Under the pieces are notes generated by a model that saw nothing but the letters and a program-made list of their open reading frames with translations, was not told the origin of the DNA and searched no databases. Made by a program: the position numbers and the translations under genes. Of a stretch of DNA of 64,000 bases, positions 42,315-51,525 are shown piece by piece. This DNA comes from Taibaiella koreensis (GTDB lineage: Bacteria > Bacteroidota > Bacteroidia > Chitinophagales > Chitinophagaceae): the NCBI RefSeq assembly GCF_003545715.1, contig NZ_QVNU01000003.1, positions 186,001 to 250,000 of the forward strand. Direction: 5' to 3'. Position 1 is the first letter of the stretch. The number at the start of each line of letters is the position of its first letter.

Positions 42315-43202
42315 ATGACAAACAAGATGAATGCTGCGCGGGCCGCGCAGCTCGAAAAGGCGCTGCAATGGGCCAGGGATAACGATCAGATCAGGGCGAT
42401 GCTGCTTACCAGCTCGATGGTAAATCCCGATGCTCCTGTAGACGATTTCAGCGACCTGGACATAGAATGGGTGATCCGGGATTTGCCGGCTTTCCTGGCC
42501 GATGACAGCTGGCTGAGCCACTTTGGCGAAGTGGTGAGCTATATTGTGGAGAATGAGGACGCTTTTGGTGGCCGGCATGCCATGCGTATGGTCTTCTATG
42601 CCGATTATTCCAAGATCGATTTCAAGCTGTATGCCGTCGATAAATTTGTCGAGGATACCCTGGCCGAAACCCTGCCAGAGGATTGGGATGTAGGCTACAA
42701 GGTGCTGCTGGATAAAGATGGGATTACCCGGTCATTAAAGCCGCCTACCTATGAATCGGTGCTGATTAAAAAACCTTCGCAAGAACATTTTCAATGGGTA
42801 TTGAATAACTATTGGTGGGACCTTACCTATGTGGTCAAATGCCTGTGGCGCGAAGAGTTGTTCTATGCCCGGTTCATGTCGGAGCAGGTCATGCGCTTTG
42901 AGCACCTGCAGCACATTATTGAATGGTATATAGGGATGCAGCACGACTGGAAGGTGACGACCAATAAATATGGCCGCCTGTTTAAACAGTACCTGAGCCC
43001 GGAGCTATGGCAAAAGGTGGAACAGACCTTTGCCGGCGCCGATATGCAGGACAATTGGCGGGCGCTGGAGGCTTATGTCAGCCTGGGCCGGGAGCTGGGC
43101 ATGGCTATTGCCGGCCGTCTTGGTTATCGTTACCCCTCGAAGCTGGATGAACAGATCACAAAGTACATCGCTACGGTAAAGCAAATGCCTCCTAAAAAAT
43201 AA
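42315..43202 (+). CDS. Aminoglycoside 6-adenylyltransferase-like (AadK family)
   Basis: 295 residues from the ATG at 42315. Nucleotidyltransferase loop LLTSSMVNPDAPVDDFSDLD with the catalytic D-x-D, then FKLYAVDKFV, and a helical tail with WWDLTYVVKCLWREELFYARFM as in streptomycin 6-adenylyltransferases. Such genes are common in chromosomes and often give no resistance; the physiological substrate is unproved. Confidence 0.85.
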   Translation: MTNKMNAARAAQLEKALQWARDNDQIRAMLLTSSMVNPDAPVDDFSDLDIEWVIRDLPAFLADDSWLSHFGEVVSYIVENEDAFGGRHAMRMVFYADYSKIDFKLYAVDKFVEDTLAETLPEDWDVGYKVLLDKDGITRSLKPPTYESVLIKKPSQEHFQWVLNNYWWDLTYVVKCLWREELFYARFMSEQVMRFEHLQHIIEWYIGMQHDWKVTTNKYGRLFKQYLSPELWQKVEQTFAGADMQDNWRALEAYVSLGRELGMAIAGRLGYRYPSKLDEQITKYIATVKQMPPKK

Positions 43203-43211
43203 AATCTGAGT

Positions 43212-43330
43212 ATCCGGATATAGGAAACAAAGCCGGTCCTTGAGCTTGTCGAAAGGACAAAGATGGTGCTTCGGCAAGCTCAGCAACCGTGATGTAGAAG
43301 CAAATTGTATCGTATTTCCTATATCAGGAT
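43212..43330. repeat. MITE-like 119-bp imperfect palindrome
   Basis: Outer 16-bp inverted arms ATCCGGATATAGGAAA (43212-43227) and its complement at 43315-43330 differ by one base. Inside lies a second inverted pair, TTGAGCTTGTCGAA near 43240-43253 and its near-complement TTCGGCAAGCTCA near 43270-43282. The nested structure resembles miniature inverted-repeat or REP-type elements. No transposase nearby. Confidence 0.65.
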
Positions 43331-43349
43331 GGTCACTAAATAAAATATT

Positions 43350-43922
43350 ATGGACAAAGAATGGATAAAGGATAAGATATTCGATAAAGAAACTGACCTT
43401 TTTACAGACAGCAAGGGAGAGTACGAAAACTGCAGCTTTCTTAATTGCAACTTCAATAAGGCCGACCTTTCTGATAACGAATTCAACGACTGTATCTTTG
43501 AGCGTTGCGATCTGAGCCTGGCCAGTGTTCAGAAAGCGGCTTTCCGCAATGTCGTTTTCAGAGATTGTAAGTTGATGGGGCTACATTTCGAAGCCTGCAA
43601 CCCTTTCAACCTCGCCTTTCGCTTTGAGCGTAGTATCCTCGATCATAGCTCATTTTTCCAGGTAAAAATGAAGGATACAATCTTTGACGGTTGCCAGCTG
43701 CGCGAGGCCGACTTTACGGAAGCCGATCTAAGCCAGGCTGTGTTCGCGCAATGCGATCTGGCCGGTGCCCGCTTCGACCAAACGATCCTGGAAAAGGCCG
43801 ACCTGCGCAGCGCCTTCCACTATACGATCGATCCCTCGATCAATCGGCTGAAGAAGGCCCGCTTATCTGTACCCGGCGTATTGGCCTTGTTGGCCCCGCT
43901 CGGCATTGACATCGACTATTAG
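43350..43922 (+). CDS. Pentapeptide-repeat protein, Qnr/McbG-like
   Basis: 190 residues of right-handed quadrilateral beta-helix: repeats such as CSFLNCNFNKADLS, CIFERCDLSLASVQKAAF, FRDCKLMGLHFEACN and ADFTEADLSQAVFAQCDLAGA. Length, a central break (CNPFNLAF) and a C-terminal helix (INRLKKARLSVPGVLALL) follow Qnr and McbG, DNA mimics that protect gyrase. Whether it protects gyrase here is untested. Confidence 0.85.
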   Translation: MDKEWIKDKIFDKETDLFTDSKGEYENCSFLNCNFNKADLSDNEFNDCIFERCDLSLASVQKAAFRNVVFRDCKLMGLHFEACNPFNLAFRFERSILDHSSFFQVKMKDTIFDGCQLREADFTEADLSQAVFAQCDLAGARFDQTILEKADLRSAFHYTIDPSINRLKKARLSVPGVLALLAPLGIDIDY

Positions 43923-43928
43923 CCCGGA

Positions 43929-45914
43929 TCAGGGTAGATGCAGCTCTATATTGACCGCAGTTCCCTGGCCGGGGGTGGAGCGTATGTCCAGTTTGCCGTT
44001 CAGATAATCGACACGATTGCGGATATTGGTCAGGCCGATGCCGGTAGCCTCGCTCCCCCTTATCGGCTCAAAGCCTTTTCCGTTGTCCTCTACTGTAATG
44101 AGAAAAATGTGATCATCCTGGCTGCACTGGACCATAATCTTAGTGGCCACTGCGTGTCGTACCGCGTTGGACAGTGTCTCCTGGACAATACGGTAGATAT
44201 TGGCCTGTATGGTTGGTTCCATGCCGGGATCGATGCCGTAAGCCTGGAAGCTGATCGCGGTTTGGGGGCCGATCAGCGATTCGCAAAGATCCTTGAGCGC
44301 CATAGACAGACCCAGCTTCAGCAGGCTTTCCGGCATCATGTTGCGTGCAATGCGGCGCAGTTCCGATAAGGATTGGTCCAGTCGCTGGATCACGCCATCA
44401 AGCTGACCGTCCTTGTTGGACGGGCCTTGCTGGGCGAGATTGATCTTGATCCCCGCCAGCATGCCGCCCAGGCCATCATGCAGATCGCGCGCCACCCGTT
44501 GCCGTTCTCTTTCTTCTCCTTGCAGCATCGCCTGCGTAAATCGCAATTGCTGCTGTTGCTCCAGCTCTTTAAGCTGCTGCTGATAATTGATCTCTTTCTG
44601 GAGGGCGAGCTTTCGCTTGTTCCGGTAATAAATGACCAGGAGCAAAGTGGTGATCAGGAGGAAAATGGTACCGGCCCCAAGTAGTCCGTTAAGCAGGCGC
44701 TGGCTCCTCGCCTTCAAAGCACTTTGCTGCTTTTCCGATTCAAGCACCATGATCTTCTGCTGTTTTTCCCTGCTTTGGTATTTGACTTCTATGGCGGCAA
44801 TGTCGTTCTGCAGACGGCTTTGATAGAAGCTGTCGCTGGTACTGCTATAGCGTTTTTGCCAGTCGAAAGCCGATTTCATATTCCCTTCGCCGGCGTAGGC
44901 TTCAGCCATCATCAGATAGGTATACATCCGGTTGGTCGCGTATGAGGCCCAGGCTGGCTGGCCCAGCATATAGTCCATTACTTCCCGCGCCCTGGGAAAA
45001 TCCTTTTGGTTGAAATAGGCGACCAGCTTTTGTCCCTGCAGCCGCATCTCCTTTCTTGCATCATGTACTTGCTGTGCCAGCACAATGCCTTTGTCTATAC
45101 TTTTTAATGACTGTGCAAACTGGCCCAGGTTGGTGTAGTACATGGCATCGGCGGCGTAGTAATCCAGGAAGTATTCCGAGTGCGGATGGGGCAACAGTAC
45201 CTGGTAGGCGCTATCAAGCACGCCCCTGGCTTCGCTGTTCTTTTGCTGGAGTAAATAAGCTTCGGCCAGCGTATGGTAGCCGAACAGCAGCTGCTCAGGT
45301 GGGGCATTATACCTGAGGAAGAGACCTACGGCTTGCCGGCAATACTGCTCAGATTGGAGATTCTGCTGGGTATTTTTAAAAATCATACCCATAGCAAGAT
45401 AGCATTTACCCAGAAATACACTATCTCCCGATTGCTTTGCCAGCGGGATGACCTGATCGGTAAGGAGCTCGGCAAATACCTTTTGGTTGTCCTTGATCTG
45501 TTGTACCACGCCGAAACTATACAGTGCCCGGCCCCTGAATAAAATGGCTTCCTTGCTCCCGAACGATCGCATGCTCCGGGCTACCTGCTGGAAAGAGGCT
45601 TCCGCATCATCCAGCCTGCCGGTCATCATCCGGGCGATACCTTCGTAATATTGGCCTGCGGTCTGCAGATAGGCGCTCTTACCTGCCCGTCGCAGCCCCT
45701 CCCTGAGATAGGCGCCATTCTTTGCTGTATCTGCACCGGCATAGATTTCGGAAAGCAGGAAGTTGATCCTCGCTTTCGCGCTGTCGGGGCCCGTTTCGCC
45801 CAGCCGCCGCGAAAGACTGTCTATATAGCGGGTCTGGTCCAGGGGTTTCAACTGTGCTTTTGCTCCCGGTATAGAGAAGCAAAGGATGAGTAATATGAAT
45901 AAAGCTTCTCTCAT
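43929..45914 (-). CDS. TPR-containing sensor histidine kinase (NarX/DesK type)
   Basis: 661 residues from the ATG at 45914: signal peptide ending GAKAQ, a periplasmic array of about seven TPR-like helix pairs (for example ARINFLLSEIYAGADTAKNG), one membrane helix near residue 410 (GLLGAGTIFLLITTLLLVIYY), then a coiled coil and HisKA_3 with the phospho-histidine in VARDLHDGLGGML. The HATPase ends EATGIGLTNIRNRV. No response regulator is adjacent, so it is an orphan in this window. Confidence 0.9.
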   Translation of the reverse strand: MREALFILLILCFSIPGAKAQLKPLDQTRYIDSLSRRLGETGPDSAKARINFLLSEIYAGADTAKNGAYLREGLRRAGKSAYLQTAGQYYEGIARMMTGRLDDAEASFQQVARSMRSFGSKEAILFRGRALYSFGVVQQIKDNQKVFAELLTDQVIPLAKQSGDSVFLGKCYLAMGMIFKNTQQNLQSEQYCRQAVGLFLRYNAPPEQLLFGYHTLAEAYLLQQKNSEARGVLDSAYQVLLPHPHSEYFLDYYAADAMYYTNLGQFAQSLKSIDKGIVLAQQVHDARKEMRLQGQKLVAYFNQKDFPRAREVMDYMLGQPAWASYATNRMYTYLMMAEAYAGEGNMKSAFDWQKRYSSTSDSFYQSRLQNDIAAIEVKYQSREKQQKIMVLESEKQQSALKARSQRLLNGLLGAGTIFLLITTLLLVIYYRNKRKLALQKEINYQQQLKELEQQQQLRFTQAMLQGEERERQRVARDLHDGLGGMLAGIKINLAQQGPSNKDGQLDGVIQRLDQSLSELRRIARNMMPESLLKLGLSMALKDLCESLIGPQTAISFQAYGIDPGMEPTIQANIYRIVQETLSNAVRHAVATKIMVQCSQDDHIFLITVEDNGKGFEPIRGSEATGIGLTNIRNRVDYLNGKLDIRSTPGQGTAVNIELHLP

Positions 45915-45951
45915 AAGCGCAAAATCGCCATTTTCTATATTTAAAAAAATT

Positions 45952-46000
45952 AAAAATGAATAAAATGGCAAAAAATGAATAAAATGGCAAAAAATGAATG
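45952..46000. repeat. 2.5 tandem copies of a 19-bp unit
   Basis: Unit AAAAATGAATAAAATGGCA at 45952-45970 and 45971-45989, partial copy to 46000. It lies between the divergent kinase and AraC genes and may have arisen by slippage; it overlaps the kinase leader. Confidence 0.8.
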
Positions 46001-46109
46001 TTTTCAGCTGGTTGCGGAGAGCAGGTGCGGCAGCAAATGTGCCGTATGGTGTACATTTGAGAACGAAATGGCTACAACGTTTTGATGCGTTTTATTTAAC
46101 CGATTGCCT

Positions 46110-47189
46110 ATGAACATATTCCTGATGTCCCTTGCCTCCGGGGCCTGCTTTCTTTTAGGCTTCCTGCTACTGCTGCAACAGGAAGAACGACGACCCGCCT
46201 TTCGCTGGCTCGCATTCTTTATACTCATCATGGGCATCGCTTTCCTGGGTATTTACTGGACCGGAGCACAGTACGGCTGGGTCGCATCGCTGAATTCGCT
46301 GCAATTCCTGCTGGCGCCCTGTCTGCTGCTAGGCGTATCGCATTTTGCCGATAAGGATCGTCTTTTCAGGAAAAAGGATATCCTGCATTTTCTGCCCTTT
46401 GTACTGTATTGGGTCGCTGATCTGTCCATAGCGGCAAAGGGAACCCTGTTATCCCTGAAACTGTTTTCCATCGGATCGGCAGACCTATTGCTCAGGGATA
46501 TCTTGCCTGTACAGTTGCTGATCTATATTGCTTGTGCTTATAGGATGCTCCGGGGGAAAGGGCAGGGGAAGGGCCGCATGCGTTATCTGTTGCTGACCTT
46601 GCTCCTGATTACCCTGTTCTGGATAAATGATGCTCTATTCGGGATCGGCTTTTTGATGAAAGTAATGCCGCTGGCCTATACCGGGTCTGTTTTTTTGCTC
46701 GCCTACTTCGTATTAAAGGGACGCAGCGATGTAATACCTACTACGGAATCTCCTACGCCTTCGTTATCTGCCGGGAAAGAAGAACCGGAAGCGAATACTC
46801 CCCGCGCATCCCGGTTGGACAGGCAGCAGCTCAGCCTGCTGTCGGGCCGGCTGGAAATCCTGATGACAGGTGAAAAGATTTTCCTGGATAATGAGCTTAG
46901 CCTCCCCCAGCTGGCGGAGCGGCTCGGGATCAGCGTTCATGATACTTCTTACCTGATCAATGAGGCAACGGGCAACAGCTACCACCACCTGGTTAACAGC
47001 CGGAGGGTAGAAGAGGCCAAACGGCTGCTATCCTCCGGGGAGGCCGGCCGGTTGAATATGGTGGGCATCGCCTTTGCCGCAGGCTTCAATTCGAAGACGG
47101 CGTTCAATACTGCATTTAAAAAATGGACCGGACTGTCGCCAACGGCTTTCCGGCAGGAAATGGACCGGGAAAAGTGTTCGGATGGATAA
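46110..47189 (+). CDS. AraC-family regulator with membrane N-terminus
   Basis: 359 residues from the ATG at 46110. Seven hydrophobic helices fill the first 215 residues, followed by a linker and a C-terminal AraC DNA-binding domain (LSLPQLAERLGISVHDTSYLINEATG, then VGIAFAAGFNSKTAFNTAFKKWTGLSP). This membrane-embedded AraC layout is common in Bacteroidota and presumably senses an envelope signal. The hydrolase gene downstream begins 56 bp after its stop. Confidence 0.88.
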   Translation: MNIFLMSLASGACFLLGFLLLLQQEERRPAFRWLAFFILIMGIAFLGIYWTGAQYGWVASLNSLQFLLAPCLLLGVSHFADKDRLFRKKDILHFLPFVLYWVADLSIAAKGTLLSLKLFSIGSADLLLRDILPVQLLIYIACAYRMLRGKGQGKGRMRYLLLTLLLITLFWINDALFGIGFLMKVMPLAYTGSVFLLAYFVLKGRSDVIPTTESPTPSLSAGKEEPEANTPRASRLDRQQLSLLSGRLEILMTGEKIFLDNELSLPQLAERLGISVHDTSYLINEATGNSYHHLVNSRRVEEAKRLLSSGEAGRLNMVGIAFAAGFNSKTAFNTAFKKWTGLSPTAFRQEMDREKCSDG

Positions 47190-47245
47190 CCCGGAACAGG
47201 ATTAAAGCCGGTAGCAGCTACTTTCGCCGGAAAAATCCTGTGTTT

Positions 47246-48658
47246 ATGCTGCTTAGCCGTTTTTGTTACCTCCTGTTGGCTTATATGCTTGTTTTCGCTC
47301 CCTCCCGGGCTTGTACCATCTTTATTGCCAATGATGGCCGGCAGGTCTGGGTCGGTAACAATGAAGATGAAGACCCTGCCCTCCGGTACCGGCTTTGGTA
47401 TTACCCCGCAATCAATAAGCACAACGGTTATATGATCTGGACCGAGCTGTCGCCCGACGGCAAGATGGACAGCCTTATGTACCATATTCCCCAGGGTGGG
47501 ATGAACGACAAAGGGCTCTTCATGGACTATACCGCTATCGACGAGTTACCGGTATTGCGGGATCCCTCCCGGCAGGACCGGGAGACCGAGATCGTGACTG
47601 ACCTGCTGCAGCAATGTGGCACCGTAGCGGAAGCGCTGCAATTTATCGAACGTTTCAACCTCGTACGCCTCACCGGCGCGCAGCTGTTTATTGCAGATGA
47701 GAACGGCGACTATGCTACCGTACATGGCAGCTATGTGATGCGGCGTAGCACCCCCGACTTCGCGTTGACCAATTACAGGGTTAACGACGGTCATTATGAG
47801 GCCTGCTGGCGCAGGGACGCCGCCCTGGCAGGACTGAATAGCGGCCAATCCCGTTCCCTTAAAAATATAGTAGACCTTCTGCAGCAAACAACCCAGAAGA
47901 AGCCGGGCAACCTGGTATCCAACTATTCTATGGCTATCGCTTTGAAAGACCGCAGGATCAATCTTTACTATAAGAATGACTTTTCAACACCCCTTGTGCT
48001 CTCGCTGGGCGCTGAGCTAAAAAAAGGAGCACATTACCGGGACATGGATGGCTATTTCCCTCAAGCGATCGGCCCCGTACTCCGTACTGCCTACACTGCG
48101 GGTGGCATTGATAGGACAGTGAAGGTTTATGACTCGCTTCGGGGGCATTCCCCCACACGATATAATTTCGGCAGCGACGAGGCCCTGGATGTCGCCCTGC
48201 AACTGCTTGCGAAGGAAAAGCCGGCCGAAGCGCTGCGGCTGCTGGAAAGCATCAGGCATTTCGATCCGGGCAAACAAACGCTGAACGCCTGGTGTGGCGT
48301 TGCTAGCAGGAAGCTTGGAAAAGCAGCTGAAAGCGACCGTTGCTTTGCGTCAGCGTTGGCTGCGGATCCGGATAATTATGTGGCTACTTTGTTTGGAAAA
48401 CAGGCCGGGGGAACGGTCACCTTCCGCATGAACGATTTTGGTTACGCCCAGTTGGTAAACCTGGTGAGCGACAGCGCCCGCTGGCCGCCTGCGCCCATGA
48501 AGAAAGATGCCGCCGGCGCCTGGACCTGTACCTTGCAGCTGCCTCCCGGGACCTACCGGTATAAGTTCATTGTGAATGGTATTTACCTGGCCGATCAGGT
48601 CAACCTGCTGCGCACCGGCTTCGGGCCGGATATTTATTCTATACTTTATGTGTGGTAG
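47246..48658 (+). CDS. C45/choloylglycine-hydrolase-like Ntn hydrolase with C-terminal E-set domain
   Basis: 470 residues from the ATG at 47246; a longer frame overlaps the AraC gene. The signal peptide ends at SRA, leaving Cys23 (CTIFIANDGRQVWVGNNEDE) as the new N-terminus, the catalytic position of Ntn amidases. GAQLFIADENGDYATVHG and FALTNYRV follow. A TPR-like segment lies near 320-400, and the end (MKKDAAGAWTCTLQLPPG, YKFIVNG) is a carbohydrate-binding E-set/CBM48-like domain. Likely periplasmic linear-amide hydrolase; substrate unknown. Confidence 0.82.
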   Translation: MLLSRFCYLLLAYMLVFAPSRACTIFIANDGRQVWVGNNEDEDPALRYRLWYYPAINKHNGYMIWTELSPDGKMDSLMYHIPQGGMNDKGLFMDYTAIDELPVLRDPSRQDRETEIVTDLLQQCGTVAEALQFIERFNLVRLTGAQLFIADENGDYATVHGSYVMRRSTPDFALTNYRVNDGHYEACWRRDAALAGLNSGQSRSLKNIVDLLQQTTQKKPGNLVSNYSMAIALKDRRINLYYKNDFSTPLVLSLGAELKKGAHYRDMDGYFPQAIGPVLRTAYTAGGIDRTVKVYDSLRGHSPTRYNFGSDEALDVALQLLAKEKPAEALRLLESIRHFDPGKQTLNAWCGVASRKLGKAAESDRCFASALAADPDNYVATLFGKQAGGTVTFRMNDFGYAQLVNLVSDSARWPPAPMKKDAAGAWTCTLQLPPGTYRYKFIVNGIYLADQVNLLRTGFGPDIYSILYVW

Positions 48659-48710
48659 ACGATAGCCTGGTTAATGTAAAGAAAGGCTACCTATGTCATT
48701 CGGCCAGAAG

Positions 48711-48753
48711 AAAAAAGCCGCCGCATCTTCATACCCGTTGAAGATGCGGCGAC
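48711..48753 (-). terminator. Terminator after first short-chain dehydrogenase
   Basis: Perfect stem CGCCGCATCTTC/GAAGATGCGGCG with a 9-base loop and six T on the minus strand, 11 bp after the stop codon. Confidence 0.85.
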
Positions 48754-48763
48754 CACTCCGGGA

Positions 48764-49516
48764 TTAGTTGGTCGCGCCGCCATTGACCAGCAGATGTTGC
48801 CCGTTGACGAAAGAAGAAAGGTCGCTGGCAAAGAATTCCGCTACGTTGGCCACATCCTCTACTTCGGCCAGGCGGCCCATCGGGGAGCTGTCGAGCAATT
48901 GTTGCCTCAGGCGCGGATAAGATCCCGGCTCGGCGAATATGCCGGAATGATCCACGGCGAAAGGAATAATGGAATTGACGGTTACACCACGATGACCGAT
49001 CTCCTTAGCCAAGATATCGACCATATACCGTGGCGTGGTCTTGCTGCCGCCATATACCGCCATACCAGGCACAGGGAAAGAGGTAGTGGACGATGCGATG
49101 TAAATGATGCGGCCATTGTCTTCGACATGCTTGGCGGCCTGCTGCATAGTGAAATAAGAACCCTTTGTATTGATGGAGAAGACGCGGTCAAACTGCTCTT
49201 CGGTAAAATCGACTACCGGCGTTTCCACCATTTCGATGCCGGCATTGGCTACCACGATGTCGATCTTACCGAAAGCTTCTTTGGCGGCAGCAAACAACCT
49301 TTCGATCTCGCTTACCTTGCTCACATCGGCCTGCACGGAAAGTACACGGACCCCCATTGCTTTGATATTGCTTTCCACTTCATCGGCGGAAGCCTTGTCG
49401 CGGGAGTAATTAATAACGATATCGGCGCCCATGGCAGCATAGCGTTCAGCGATGGCTTTTCCCAGCCCGCGGGCCGATCCGGTGATCAGGGCTACTTTAT
49501 TCTTTAACGTGTTCAT
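48764..49516 (-). CDS. Short-chain dehydrogenase/reductase
   Basis: 250 residues. Cofactor loop TGSARGLGKAIAERY, NAGIE, the catalytic serine region YIASSTTSF and Y-x3-K in VYGGSKTTPRY. Classical SDR preferring NADP(H) or NAD(H), substrate unknown. Probably co-transcribed with the next SDR (66-bp gap), under the AraC regulator upstream. Confidence 0.92.
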   Translation of the reverse strand: MNTLKNKVALITGSARGLGKAIAERYAAMGADIVINYSRDKASADEVESNIKAMGVRVLSVQADVSKVSEIERLFAAAKEAFGKIDIVVANAGIEMVETPVVDFTEEQFDRVFSINTKGSYFTMQQAAKHVEDNGRIIYIASSTTSFPVPGMAVYGGSKTTPRYMVDILAKEIGHRGVTVNSIIPFAVDHSGIFAEPGSYPRLRQQLLDSSPMGRLAEVEDVANVAEFFASDLSSFVNGQHLLVNGGATN

Positions 49517-49582
49517 GATTGTTGCTTTTATGGATTGAAAAAGAGAATACTATTTTGTAGATGAAGGATGACGAAGGCAGCG

Positions 49583-50323
49583 TTATGCCATAGCGCCGTT
49601 CACGCCTATTGTTTGTCCGCTGATCCATTTGGCATCGTCGCTCAGGAGAAAGGCGACCACTGGAGCAATGTCTTCCGGTTCGCCTATGCGGTTAAAGGCG
49701 TTGAGCGAGGCCAGGCGATCGATCAGTTCTTGCGGCTTGCCGTTGGTAAACAGCTCGGTATTGGTAGGGCCGGGCAGCACAGCATTTACATTAATGCCAC
49801 GGGAACCAATCTCTTTGGCAAATACACGGGTAAGCTGTTCCACCGCACCCTTGGTCGCTACATAGCTGCTATAGGTAGGCATCATGGCGCGGGTAGTGGT
49901 GGAAGAGAAATTGACAATGCTACCGCCATCAGCAAGCTTTGTAGCCGCTTCGCGCAAAGTGTTGAAGGTGCCCTTTACATTGACCTCAAACTGGCGGATA
50001 AAGTCTTCGTCCGTGGTATCTTTAAGCAGTTTGGTGATCATGATGCCGGCATTGTTGACCAGGCCATCGATTCTGCTGTAATGCTTGATAGCTGCGTCGA
50101 ACAATGCGGCCACTTCTGCAGACTGGCTCACATCGGCCTGCAGGGCAATGGCTTCGCCGCCGGCCGCTTTAATACTTAGTACTGTCTGTTCGGCGCTTGC
50201 AGCGTTGCCGGCGTAGTTTACGATCACTTTCGCGCCGGCTCCGGCCAGCTGTTGTGCTATAGCGGCGCCGATACCTCTTGAAGCGCCGGTCACCAGGATT
50301 ACTTTTTCGTTCAGTGTTTTCAT
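49583..50323 (-). CDS. Short-chain dehydrogenase/reductase, FabG-like
   Basis: 246 residues from the ATG at 50323. TGASRGIGAAIAQQL, NNAGIMI, NFSSTTTRA and Y-x3-K in YSSYVATKGAVEQL. The C-terminus ENIAP-type segment EDIAPVVAFLLSDDAKWISGQ with IGVNGAMA is FabG-like. Not adjacent to fatty-acid genes, so more likely a detoxifying or secondary reductase. Confidence 0.92.
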   Translation of the reverse strand: MKTLNEKVILVTGASRGIGAAIAQQLAGAGAKVIVNYAGNAASAEQTVLSIKAAGGEAIALQADVSQSAEVAALFDAAIKHYSRIDGLVNNAGIMITKLLKDTTDEDFIRQFEVNVKGTFNTLREAATKLADGGSIVNFSSTTTRAMMPTYSSYVATKGAVEQLTRVFAKEIGSRGINVNAVLPGPTNTELFTNGKPQELIDRLASLNAFNRIGEPEDIAPVVAFLLSDDAKWISGQTIGVNGAMA

Positions 50324-50415
50324 AACCTTTGTTTTGATTGCCGTTATTGACAATACAAAGGTGGTACAGGAACGAGGGCTAATGTTGCGCAGCTTACAGG
50401 AGCTGTTGCAAATTT

Positions 50416-51354
50416 CTAAGATGAGGAGAGATGATACGCTTTCCGGTACGCAGCGGGCGACATGTTCGTATGCTTTTTGAAATAATTGCTGAAGTGGGCG
50501 GTCTCAGCAAAGCCCAGGGTATAGGTGATCTCTTTAACAGACAGGCCGGGATTTTGTAATAGCGATTTCGCCTCTGCAATTGTTTTTTCAGCAATCCATG
50601 TCCCGATCGATTTTCCCGTTTTGGTTTTGATCACATTGTTCAGGTAATTGGGATGCAGGTTTTGCGCATCGGCATATTCCTGCACACGGAACACCTGCTC
50701 CGCCTTACCTGCACGTAGCGTGCGATAATGCTGTTCCAACAGGCGTTTGAAGTTTTTGACAATAACGGAGCTGCGATTGCCTTCATAGATAGGATCATAA
50801 TCGGGCCAGAAATATTCTTTTATTTTCAGCAGCAGGACTACGAACAAGTTACCGATAATGCGCCTGCGGTAGGGTGAACGGTTGTTATATTCATGATGGA
50901 TCTGCAGATAGATCCGTTCAAATTCCGCAAACACATCGGGGGTGAGACGCCGGCCGGGAAAGGTCTCCGCTAGCAAAAAAGGGAATTCTTCGAAAATGCC
51001 TGCATGCACATTCTCCTTAAGAAAAGCTTCGCTGAGGGTGATCAGGTACACCTCTTCGGTGCGCTGCCATTCGTAGGAGCGGTAATGGCCGGGATTGGTA
51101 AAATAAGCCATGCCCTGTTCCAGGTCGAAAGTCTGGTCGTCTATCGTGTATTGTCCCTGTCCCTGCTTGACGAAGTTGAATACAAAAAAATTCAGCCGGT
51201 GGGTGGGGCAGGTGAAAGGCAATACTCCTTCAAAGGCATCCCTCAGGTTGAAGATCGTAAAATCGGTATGCTTATCGATCTGGTCGGTGGGTAGCCCCAG
51301 GTAGCGATATTGCTCATAAAGGGTATTGAATACGGGGGCCTTTTCTGCTTTCAT
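50416..51354 (-). CDS. AraC-family transcriptional regulator
   Basis: 312 residues. N-terminal cupin-type sensing domain (FVKQGQGQYTIDDQTFDLEQG) and C-terminal AraC domain with VQEYADAQNLHPNYLNNVIKTKTGKS and ITYTLGFAETAHFSNYFKKHTNMSPAAYRK. It lies 92 bp upstream of the two SDR genes on the same strand and probably controls them. Confidence 0.9.
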   Translation of the reverse strand: MKAEKAPVFNTLYEQYRYLGLPTDQIDKHTDFTIFNLRDAFEGVLPFTCPTHRLNFFVFNFVKQGQGQYTIDDQTFDLEQGMAYFTNPGHYRSYEWQRTEEVYLITLSEAFLKENVHAGIFEEFPFLLAETFPGRRLTPDVFAEFERIYLQIHHEYNNRSPYRRRIIGNLFVVLLLKIKEYFWPDYDPIYEGNRSSVIVKNFKRLLEQHYRTLRAGKAEQVFRVQEYADAQNLHPNYLNNVIKTKTGKSIGTWIAEKTIAEAKSLLQNPGLSVKEITYTLGFAETAHFSNYFKKHTNMSPAAYRKAYHLSSS

Positions 51355-51525
51355 AAAAGAAAGAATAGCTGATGTCGCCTGTAAATGTACGGCTTGGGTT
51401 GGATAAATTATCGGACGGTATGCGGCTCTATCTGGTTCTGAAGCTTTGCGCTGCAGTTTATTTCAGTATTAGATATGTTGTGTATATTTAAGCATTGGCG
51501 ATAGCCTGAGAGAACATCGATCACT

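Noticed and set aside
42315-43922. Antibiotic-resistance islet (AadK-like plus Qnr-like genes)
   Set aside because: Both families are common as chromosomal housekeeping relatives, there is no integron or transposon, and base composition matches the neighbours.
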